A DNA stretch of 21,336 nt. It comes from Deltaproteobacteria bacterium (lineage in GTDB: Bacteria; Desulfobacterota; Desulfobacteria; Desulfobacterales; Desulfatirhabdiaceae). The notes under the pieces were generated by a model that was not told the DNA's origin, ran no database searches, and saw only the letters and a program-made list of their open reading frames with translations. The DNA lies in the NCBI GenBank assembly GCA_021778975.1, contig JAJYBO010000018.1, positions 1 to 21,336 of the forward strand, written 5' to 3'. This document shows, piece by piece, positions 1-5,928 of this stretch; position 1 is the first letter of the stretch, and every line of letters begins with the position of its first letter. Made by a program: the position numbers and the translations under genes.

Positions 1-587
1 ACGCCTTTCCGATAAATAGCCAGCGTCAGGTCCCGAACTTTTTCGGCCAGCGGCCTGCCGATCAGACGAACCGTCTGGTCGAAACTGATGTTTTCGTCAT
101 GTTGTCCGATTTCCGCTTTGGTGGAAGGGGTAAAAAGCGGCTCCGGCAGCCTGTCGGATTCCACCAGCCCGTCAGGCAGCGAAATGCCGCATACCGTGCG
201 GGACTGCTGATAAGATTTCCATCCGGAACCCGATAAATATCCCCGCACCACGCACTCCACCGGCAGGGGGGTGGTCTTTTTCACCAGCATGCTCCGGCCC
301 CGAAGGATCTCCGCATAAGGTTTGCAGACATCCGGATAGGCGTTTACATCGCCTGAAATCAAATGGTTGGGCGTCAAATCTTTCATGACATCGAACCAGA
401 AAAGGGAAATCTGCGTCAGAACCTTTCCCTTGTCCGGCACCGGATCCGGCATAATGACATCGAATGCGGAAATCCGGTCTGTCGCCACCATCAGCAGCGT
501 CTCACCCAGATCGTAAATATCCCTGACCTTCCCCCGCTGACGCAACGTCAGACCCGGAAAGTTTGTTTCTGTAACAGCGTTGTTCAT
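1..587 (-). CDS. purC: SAICAR synthetase (phosphoribosylaminoimidazole-succinocarboxamide synthase), 3' part outside window
   Basis: Catalyses the ATP-dependent joining of aspartate to CAIR, giving SAICAR in de novo purine synthesis (cytoplasm). About 195 N-terminal residues are visible; the C-terminus runs off the left edge. Family landmarks seen in order: RGKVRDIYDLG near residue 18, ATDRISAFD near 35, VECVVRGYLSGSGWKSY near 111, and LPEPLFTPSTKAE followed by GQHDENI near 148-166. The layout matches the longer (about 290-300 residue) PurC type rather than the roughly 237-residue E. coli form. The ATG at 585-587 is chosen because AAAGGTG lies a few bases upstream on the minus strand. No purine neighbours are visible. 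Upstream lies a 400-base gene-free stretch filled with repeats, so purC probably has its own promoter there. Identification is secure; the only defect is truncation by the window edge. Confidence 0.96.
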   Translation of the reverse strand, partial: MNNAVTETNFPGLTLRQRGKVRDIYDLGETLLMVATDRISAFDVIMPDPVPDKGKVLTQISLFWFDVMKDLTPNHLISGDVNAYPDVCKPYAEILRGRSMLVKKTTPLPVECVVRGYLSGSGWKSYQQSRTVCGISLPDGLVESDRLPEPLFTPSTKAEIGQHDENISFDQTVRLIGRPLAEKVRDLTLAIYRKG

Positions 588-626
588 ATAACCACACCTT
601 TCTTACACGACGATGGTATCAAGTTT

Positions 627-770
627 GACGACTTCGTAAAAAGTCCGGATGCTGCGTTGCGCTGCATCCTTCGTCGTTGCGGCGTACCATAAGTACGCAT
701 CACTCCTCAGGATTTGCGCGCCTTGCCTGCGGCCTTTTTACAAAGCCGTCTGAAATTCGACTTTTTACGA
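627..770. repeat. Dispersed palindromic repeat R1, copy 1
   Basis: Long imperfect inverted repeat. The 17-mer at 627-643 (starts GACGACTTCG) pairs with 734-750 (ends AAAGCCGTC), 15 of 17 positions. A second pairing is possible: TCGTAAAAAGTC at 634-645 with GACTTTTTACGA at 759-770, a perfect 12-mer. Inside are smaller hairpins: GGATGC/GCATCC around 647-669 and GCGTAC 682-687 / GTACGC 693-698. A shorter copy with the same ends and the shared core GCGTTGCGCTGCA lies at 15533-15610. Perfect 11-bp direct repeats TATCAAGTTTG flank the copy (617-627, 774-784) and could be a target duplication. No transposase is visible; probably a non-autonomous or REP-like element. Confidence 0.8.
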
Positions 771-786
771 GAGTATCAAGTTTGTT

Positions 787-899
787 AGGTGATTTTCAAC
801 ATAGATATACCATTCGGAGAAGAACACCCCCCTGGTCCCCTCAAGGGGGAATATAAACCCTACATTTCAGCACAGAGTGTTCTTTGTTGGAAATCACCT
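787..899 (-). repeat. MITE-like repeat R2, copy A (complete, with terminal inverted repeats)
   Basis: A 113-bp element with 15-bp terminal inverted repeats: AGGTGATTTTCAACA (787-801) and TGTTGGAAATCACCT (885-899), one mismatch. Read on the minus strand it matches the copy at 5829-5912 almost throughout. It has an internal stem, AAGAACACTC (884-875 on minus) with GGGTGTTCTT (829-820 on minus), and a small CCCC-TTGA-GGGG hairpin between the arms. Its minus-strand orientation points toward purC. It encodes no protein. It may be a miniature inverted-repeat element or a dispersed structured-RNA repeat. Confidence 0.8.
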
Positions 900-987
900 T
901 AACGGCGGCTTTGTAATCAATTCTTCGCCCTGCCGGATTATATAGCAGCGTACTATAAGTTCGCAAGTCCGATGAAAGAGAACAGGA

Positions 988-2094
988 TCATCCTCCTGCC
1001 TTCACTTCTTTGGCGGCGCAGTGCAATGCTTCCTTCGAGAAAAACGTCGAAAAACATTTATTGCAGGAGATACATGACGCCTTTGCCCTGTCCCCGCTTT
1101 CCCACCTTTCGACAAGATGCGGCTCCCGTATGAGCGGGCGGGAAAGGGCGATAAAATCGGCAAGCCCTGAAGCCACAACCTCCTCCGCACTATCGAACGA
1201 CAGAAAACCGCCCACCAGTATCAGCGGCGTTTTGATTTGCGCCTTGAATGCTCCGGCGGCTTTCCGGTAATAGACCTCCCGGTCTCTGGATTTTGAAGTG
1301 CCCACCCTGGATGGAATGAGCTTTCCGGACTCAAAGACGCCGCCGCTCATTTCGATGGCATCCACGCCCCTGGCTTCGAGCATGCGGGAAACCGCGATCA
1401 TCTCTTCCACGGTCATACCGCCCTCGACAAAATCCTCGGAGTTGATCTTGATCGTGACCGGAAAGGCCTCGCCGACACGCCGTCTGACTTCTGAATAAAC
1501 CTCCAGAAGCAGCCGTGCTCGATTCTCGAGGCTGCCGCCGTATTCATCACGTCTCTGATTGTAATGCGGCGATAAAAACTGGCTCAACAGATAGCTGTGG
1601 GCGGAATGAATCTGGACAGCGTCGAAACCGGCTTTAACGGCCCTGGCGGCGGCCTCGCCGAAGGCCGTCACCGTTCTTTCGATGTCATCCGCCGTCATTG
1701 CAGACGCTGTTCTGACGCCGGAGGCCACCAGTTCCGACGGGCCGAGCGCCGCATATTCATTTTTTCCGATGCCCCTTTGTCCCGCATGCGCCAATTGCAC
1801 AGCGACGGCGCCTCCGTTTTCGTGGACAGCCGACGTCAGCCTTTTCAGGCCGTCCATCATCGCGTCGGAATAGATTCCCAGTTGCCGGGGCCCCGCCTGT
1901 CCCTCTTCCGTTACATAGGTATGGCCGGTAATGATAAGCCCCACCTTGCCGCGGGCCAGTTCCGCCATTCGGTCCAGTAAACGATCTTCGACCGTTCCGT
2001 CGTTTCCCGCCATCGCTTCATAGGTCGCGGACCGCACGAAGCGGTTTCTCAGTTTCATCCCATTGATTTTTGTCGTTTCAAACAGTGAAGGCAT
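988..2094 (-). CDS. NADH:flavin oxidoreductase, Old Yellow Enzyme family, with C-terminal 4Fe-4S-type cysteine motif
   Basis: A 368-residue TIM-barrel FMN oxidoreductase that reduces activated C=C bonds or related substrates; the true substrate cannot be read from sequence. Seen: N-terminal RNRFVRSATYE (16-26), VQLAHAG (99-105), the active-site His pair H163/H166 followed by Y168 (IHSAHSYLL), YGGSLENR (185-192), and the phosphate-binding end LVGGF (293-297) with ALSRP (316-320). Cysteines 341, 344, 347 and 359 (C-x2-C-x2-C-x11-C) resemble the 4Fe-4S site of the 2,4-dienoyl-CoA reductase / trimethylamine dehydrogenase branch, although the FAD/NAD domain that normally follows is absent. AAGGAG lies 6-7 bases before the ATG. 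It sits 15 bases downstream of the ABC ATPase gene and is probably co-transcribed with it. Family assignment is secure; specific function is open. Confidence 0.9.
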   Translation of the reverse strand: MPSLFETTKINGMKLRNRFVRSATYEAMAGNDGTVEDRLLDRMAELARGKVGLIITGHTYVTEEGQAGPRQLGIYSDAMMDGLKRLTSAVHENGGAVAVQLAHAGQRGIGKNEYAALGPSELVASGVRTASAMTADDIERTVTAFGEAAARAVKAGFDAVQIHSAHSYLLSQFLSPHYNQRRDEYGGSLENRARLLLEVYSEVRRRVGEAFPVTIKINSEDFVEGGMTVEEMIAVSRMLEARGVDAIEMSGGVFESGKLIPSRVGTSKSRDREVYYRKAAGAFKAQIKTPLILVGGFLSFDSAEEVVASGLADFIALSRPLIREPHLVERWESGDRAKASCISCNKCFSTFFSKEALHCAAKEVKAGG

Positions 2095-2109
2095 TGTGTC
2101 TCCTTTTTT

Positions 2110-2853
2110 TTACTCCCGAAGCTGCCGTCCGGTCAGCTTGATGAACACGCTCTCAAGATTGGCCTCGGCGCAATAGTTTCCCGTGGTTTCATCCCGGCAG
2201 TAGCGATTGATGAGATCGCTGACGGAACCCGAGGTGATAATGCGGCCGCCGTCCATGATCGCCACCTCGTCGCACAACGTCTGCGCCTCTTCCATGTAGT
2301 GAGTGGTGAGGATAATGGTGTTGCCCTGCGCCCTGAAATTCGTGATAATGTCCCATAAATTGTGTCTGGCCTGCGGATCCATGCCGGTCGAGGGTTCGTC
2401 CAGAAAGAGCAGCTCCGGCTGATTCACCAGAGCGATCGCCAGCAGCAGGCGCTGACGCTGACCGCCCGAAATGCGGTCGTTGTAGCGGTGCTGGATGTCC
2501 GTCAAGTTACAGGCCGTCAGAAGGCTGTCAATATCCGCGCTCTTGTGATACAGTCGCTGAAATGTCCTGAGCGTTTCCCGAACCGTCAAAAACGAGAGCA
2601 GCGCGGTATTCTGAAACTGAATACCGATGTTTTCGCTGAAATTTCCCGACCGGGGAGCGCCTTTGTAATAGATGTCGCCGGACGTCGGGGCAATGATGCC
2701 TTCCAGCATTTCGATGGTGGTCGTCTTGCCGGCGCCGTTAGGCCCCAGCAGCCCGAAACAGATGCCGGAAGCGATCGTGAAGCTGACATCGTCGACGGCC
2801 GTAAGATATTTGTAGGTTTTCACCAGATGTCTGACGTCCAGCAAATGTGTCAT
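2110..2853 (-). CDS. ABC transporter ATP-binding protein, ABC-2 / DrrA-like
   Basis: A 247-residue single nucleotide-binding domain of the kind that drives export through a separate ABC-2 membrane permease. Seen: Walker A GPNGAGKT (37-44), Q-loop Q81, signature ISGGQRQR (128-135), Walker B LLFLDEP (148-154, catalytic E153), H-loop H185 in TTHYMEEA. The C-terminus NLESVFIKLTGRQLRE is the typical end of this subfamily. No permease gene is adjacent: downstream is the OYE-family gene after 15 bases, upstream is the divergent mobB. The partner is therefore encoded elsewhere or lost. A sigma70-like promoter is visible upstream, but no strong ribosome binding site precedes the ATG. Substrate unknown. 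Confidence 0.9.
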   Translation of the reverse strand: MTHLLDVRHLVKTYKYLTAVDDVSFTIASGICFGLLGPNGAGKTTTIEMLEGIIAPTSGDIYYKGAPRSGNFSENIGIQFQNTALLSFLTVRETLRTFQRLYHKSADIDSLLTACNLTDIQHRYNDRISGGQRQRLLLAIALVNQPELLFLDEPSTGMDPQARHNLWDIITNFRAQGNTIILTTHYMEEAQTLCDEVAIMDGGRIITSGSVSDLINRYCRDETTGNYCAEANLESVFIKLTGRQLRE

Positions 2854-2862
2854 TGTAATATG

Positions 2863-2926
2863 GGTTCCATCCTGGTTGTTGTCAATCCGATGGAACCGTT
2901 TTATGCAAAACCCCTTGATGTGTCAA
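2863..2926. promoter_or_regulatory. Divergent promoter region with 9-bp inverted repeat
   Basis: On the minus strand a perfect -35 TTGACA (2926-2921) is followed after 17 bases by TAAAAC (2903-2898), aimed at the ABC ATPase gene. On the plus strand TTGTCA (2879-2884) and TATGCA (2902-2907), also 17 bases apart, aim at mobB; its -10 is weak. A perfect inverted repeat GGTTCCATC (2863-2871) / GATGGAACC (2889-2897), with a 17-base spacer, overlaps both promoter zones and could be an operator. Both promoters are predicted by eye only. Confidence 0.4.
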
Positions 2927-2948
2927 GGCGCGAACAGGAAAATACGTT

Positions 2949-3488
2949 ATGCCGTCTGTTATCACCTTTGTCGGATATTCCGATTCCGGCAAGACAACAC
3001 TGATCGAAAGACTCATTCCGGAACTCAAACGCCGCGGACGCCGCGTGGGAACCATCAAGCATACCTCCCACGGATTTTCGATGGATCGTCCAGGCTCGGA
3101 CACGGACCGTCACCGGACCGCCGGCTCGGAGATGGTGATGGCCGCATCTCCCGGTACGGTCGCTCTGATCGCATCCACAAGCCACGACGATCCCGCGTCT
3201 CTGATAGGCTGGTTTCAGGGTATGGATGTGGTTCTGGTGGAAGGATTCAAAAAAGAAAACCTGCCCAAGATAGAGGTGGTGCGCCTTCAGATCGGCCAGT
3301 CACCACATTTTCTGGAAGATCCGACGCTGGCGGCTGTTGTGACGGACGCGCCCCTGAGCGATCTCAAAACACCGGTCTTTCACCGCGACGATATCGCCGC
3401 CATCTGCGATTTCATCGAAAGTCACCGGACGGCGTGGTCCTTTCCGGCGTCCGGTGAACCGCACCGCGCCAACGGAACCTTGTCATGA
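2949..3488 (+). CDS. mobB: Molybdopterin-guanine dinucleotide biosynthesis adaptor protein MobB
   Basis: A 179-residue P-loop GTPase-type protein that assists MobA in attaching GMP to molybdopterin, making the cofactor for molybdenum or tungsten enzymes. Seen: Walker A GYSDSGKT (9-16) in the first strand-loop, the family motif GTIKHTSHGF (39-48) followed by DRPGSDTDRH, AGSEMVMAASPG (63-74), and VVLVEGFKKENLPKIEV. Length fits MobB (about 165-180). AGGAAA precedes the ATG. The stop overlaps the ABC-F start by four bases (ATGA at 3485-3488), so the two are translationally coupled. No other molybdenum cofactor gene is in view, so its place ahead of an ABC-F and an RNA repair pair looks incidental. 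Confident on family. Confidence 0.92.
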   Translation: MPSVITFVGYSDSGKTTLIERLIPELKRRGRRVGTIKHTSHGFSMDRPGSDTDRHRTAGSEMVMAASPGTVALIASTSHDDPASLIGWFQGMDVVLVEGFKKENLPKIEVVRLQIGQSPHFLEDPTLAAVVTDAPLSDLKTPVFHRDDIAAICDFIESHRTAWSFPASGEPHRANGTLS

Positions 3489-5338
3489 TCGGTATTGAAA
3501 ATATCACCAAGGGGTTTGGAGAGCATGTTCTTTTCGACGGCATCAGTTTCAAGCTCAATTCCAAGGAACGCATCGGACTGGTCGGGCGAAACGGCCACGG
3601 CAAGACCACCTTGTTCCGGATCATCGCGGGCATGGAAGCGCCGGACTCCGGAACCGTTCTGATTCCCAAAAATTACCGCATCGGATATGTGCGGCAGCAT
3701 ATTGATTTTTCCAAACCCACCGTACTCGAAGAAGCCATGACCGGGCTTTCCGAGAGCGAGAAAGACCATTACTGGAAGGCGGAAAAAATTCTGGCGGGGC
3801 TGGGATTTTCGGTTGAGGACATGCAGCAGCCGCCGGACACGTTCTCCGGCGGATACCAGGTGCGGCTGAACCTGGCGAAGGCGCTGGTGTCGGAGCCGGA
3901 TCTGCTGCTTTTAGATGAACCCACCAACTACCTGGATATCACCTCCATCCGCTGGATCGAGCGGTTTCTTCTGAACTGGCCTCATGAAGTGATGCTGATC
4001 ACCCACGACCGGAGTTTCATGGACAAACTGGTCACGCACACCGTGGGCATCCACCGCCGGAAGGTGCGGAAAATCGCCGGAAACACCGAAAAATATTATG
4101 CGCAGATCGCCATGGATGAAGAGGTTTTCGAGAAAACCCGGCTGAACGACGAAAAACGGCGCAAAGAAATCGAACTCTTCATCACGCGCTTCCGCGCCAA
4201 GGCCAGACTGGCGAACATGGTGCAGTCCCGCGTCAAGACGCTGTCTAAAATGACGCAGCAGGAGAAGCTGGAAAGAGTCAAGACGTTGGATTTTTCGTTT
4301 CAGACGCAGCCATTCGCCGGCAAGCAGGTGCTGGCCGCCGAAAATCTGCAATTCGGATACGATTCCGAGGCGCCGCTGATCCGGAACCTGAGTTTTTCCA
4401 TTCAGGCCGGCGAGCGGATCTGCATCATCGGCAGAAACGGCAGAGGCAAGACGACGCTTCTCAAGCTGCTGGCGGGTACGCTTTCGCCGCAGCTCGGCAG
4501 TATCAGCTACAATCCCGCCGTCGTTTCCGGCGTGTTCGAGCAGACCAATATCCAGACGCTGATTGCCTCACGCACCGTGGAAGAGGAAATCCTCTACGCG
4601 CATCCGCATGTGGATCGCCAGCTTGCCCGGAACATCTGCGGGGCCATGATGTTCGAAGGGGACGCGGCCCTGAAAAAAATCGGGATCTTGTCCGGCGGAG
4701 AAAAAAGCCGCGTGATGCTGGGCAAGATTCTGGTCACCCCCGTCAACCTGCTGCTTCTGGACGAGCCGACCAACCATCTGGATATGGAGTCCTGTGACGC
4801 CCTTCTGGAAGCGATTGACAGCTTCGACGGCGCTGTCATCATGGTGACGCACAACGAGCTTTTCCTGCATGCGCTGGCCGAGCGCCTGATCGTTTTCAAC
4901 CGTGACGAGGTTTCCGTATTCGACGGCGGATATCAGCGGTTTTTAGACCACGGCGGCTGGGAGGACGAAACCGATGAAGGCAGGCAGCGTCCTGCCGACA
5001 GCGATAATCAGGAACGGATATCCTCCAAAAAACTCCGCCAACTGCGTTCGGACATCGTCACCCGGCGTTCCAAGGCCCTGAAGCCGATGGAAAAACGGAT
5101 TGCCACCATCGAAAGCGCCATCGAACGGCATGAAAAGATTGTCACGGATTCCGGAATCGCCATGACGGAGGCCAGCCAGTCGGGCGACAGCGTCCGGATC
5201 GTTCAGCTTTCGCAGGGCATTCATGACGCCCAGCAGGCCATTGAACGGCTCTTCGATGAGTTGGAAACCGTCACGGCCGAACATGACGCCCTGAAATCAC
5301 AATTCGATCAGGAGCTGGAGCAACTTGGAAAAGAATAA
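3485..5338 (+). CDS. ABC-F family ATPase (Uup/YheS/EttA-like, ribosome-associated)
   Basis: 617 residues, two ATPase cassettes on one chain and no membrane segment: the ABC-F type, whose members bind the ribosomal E site and act in translation or antibiotic protection. Cassette 1: Walker A GRNGHGKT (34-41), signature FSGGY (120-124), Walker B LLLLDEPTNYLD (140-151), H174. The charged inter-domain linker (about 200-275) is rich in K/R, as in the tRNA-contacting arm. Cassette 2: GRNGRGKT (316-323), LSGGE (402-406), LLLLDEPTNHLD (422-433), H456. A C-terminal coiled coil (about 510-617) follows, as in Uup- or YheS-like proteins. Both catalytic glutamates are present (E145, E427). It overlaps mobB by 4 bases and the archease gene by 14, so translation is probably coupled. 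The exact subfamily cannot be settled by eye. Confidence 0.93.
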   Translation: MIGIENITKGFGEHVLFDGISFKLNSKERIGLVGRNGHGKTTLFRIIAGMEAPDSGTVLIPKNYRIGYVRQHIDFSKPTVLEEAMTGLSESEKDHYWKAEKILAGLGFSVEDMQQPPDTFSGGYQVRLNLAKALVSEPDLLLLDEPTNYLDITSIRWIERFLLNWPHEVMLITHDRSFMDKLVTHTVGIHRRKVRKIAGNTEKYYAQIAMDEEVFEKTRLNDEKRRKEIELFITRFRAKARLANMVQSRVKTLSKMTQQEKLERVKTLDFSFQTQPFAGKQVLAAENLQFGYDSEAPLIRNLSFSIQAGERICIIGRNGRGKTTLLKLLAGTLSPQLGSISYNPAVVSGVFEQTNIQTLIASRTVEEEILYAHPHVDRQLARNICGAMMFEGDAALKKIGILSGGEKSRVMLGKILVTPVNLLLLDEPTNHLDMESCDALLEAIDSFDGAVIMVTHNELFLHALAERLIVFNRDEVSVFDGGYQRFLDHGGWEDETDEGRQRPADSDNQERISSKKLRQLRSDIVTRRSKALKPMEKRIATIESAIERHEKIVTDSGIAMTEASQSGDSVRIVQLSQGIHDAQQAIERLFDELETVTAEHDALKSQFDQELEQLGKE

Positions 5339-5762
5339 CGCCGCATCGTTCTACCAGCTTATCAATCATACCGCGGACTGCGGCATTGAAGTCGTCGGGG
5401 ATGATCTGACGGCGCTTTTCGAGAACGCCGGCCGCGCCCTGTACGATCTGATCGCCGATACCGCCGACATAACACCGACGGCTGAATATTCACTGGAAGT
5501 ATCCGGCATGGATATGGAAGACCTCATGGTCTCCTGGCTGCGGGCGCTTCTGGATTTCTGGACATGTCAGGACATGCTGGTTTCTGAAATCACCGTGATG
5601 GACTTGTCCGGATTCCGCCTTGCCGCCCGGATCCGCGGCGACAGCTATCGTCCGGAAACGCACTCGCTGCGCCATGAAATAAAGGCCGTTACTTACCATC
5701 GCATTCAGGTGGCGCAAGCCCCGGATGGTCGGTGGCGCGCCGTCGTGATTTTCGATATGTGA
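5325..5762 (+). CDS. Archease, RtcB-activating protein
   Basis: A 145-residue archease, the small acidic partner that speeds guanylylation and turnover of the RNA ligase RtcB. Seen: NHTADCGIEVVGDDLTALFE near the N-terminus (the family usually has HTADxG), a central SWLRALLDFW (68-79 region), SLRHEIKAVTYH (about 113-125), and a hydrophobic/acidic C-terminus VVIFDM, matching the conserved C-terminal acid of the family. The start is an inferred TTG at 5325 overlapping the last 14 bases of the ABC-F gene; GGAG at 5311-5314 is a suitable ribosome binding site, and no ATG or GTG nearby keeps the conserved N-terminus. rtcB follows on the same strand after a 166-base gap containing an R2 repeat, which supports a functional pair. 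Confidence 0.9.
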   Translation: MEKNNAASFYQLINHTADCGIEVVGDDLTALFENAGRALYDLIADTADITPTAEYSLEVSGMDMEDLMVSWLRALLDFWTCQDMLVSEITVMDLSGFRLAARIRGDSYRPETHSLRHEIKAVTYHRIQVAQAPDGRWRAVVIFDM

Positions 5763-5828
5763 GCCGCCCTGACGATGCTGTTATCCATCACCGATATTCT
5801 TGTTGAATCCGATGACAAAATCACGGTA

Positions 5829-5912
5829 AGGTGATTTCCAACAAAGAACGCCCTGTGCTGAATGCAGGTTTTTATATTCCCCTTGAGGGGGACTGGGGGG
5901 GGTGTTCTTTTT
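5829..5912 (+). repeat. MITE-like repeat R2, copy B (truncated), directly upstream of rtcB
   Basis: Begins with the R2 end AGGTGATTTCCAACA (5829-5843) and follows the reverse complement of the 787-899 copy until about 5912, where similarity stops; the second terminal repeat is missing. A stem of 10 pairs can form between AAGAACGCCC (5844-5853) and GGGTGTTCTT (5900-5909), enclosing CCCC-TTGA-GGGG (5879-5890). Compared with copy A, two stem positions change but pairing is kept (A-U to G-U, U-G to C-G). It ends four bases before the rtcB ribosome binding site, so it would lie in that mRNA leader if transcribed through. Confidence 0.8.
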
Positions 5913-5928
5913 CAAAAGGAACGTTACC

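Larger units (their letters stand above)
588..987. other. 400-base gene-free stretch with two repeat elements
   Basis: Lies between the OYE-family gene stop and the purC start. Contents from left to right: the purC ribosome binding site (about 592-598), repeat R1 copy 1 (627-770) flanked by 11-bp direct repeats TATCAAGTTTG (617-627 and 774-784), repeat R2 copy A (787-899), then about 88 bases with only a weak 5-bp inverted repeat (TATAG 941-945 / CTATA 953-957). No open frame here resembles a protein. A purC promoter must lie here or further upstream, but I cannot point to one. Confidence 0.7.

Noticed and set aside
617..899. Possible CRISPR or satellite array in the repeat-rich purC upstream region
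   Set aside because: The two repeats differ from each other and there is no regular repeat-spacer pattern.
5902..5928. Upstream GTG start for rtcB
   Set aside because: Lies in repeat R2; the ATG at 5929 has a proper ribosome binding site and the normal family N-terminus.
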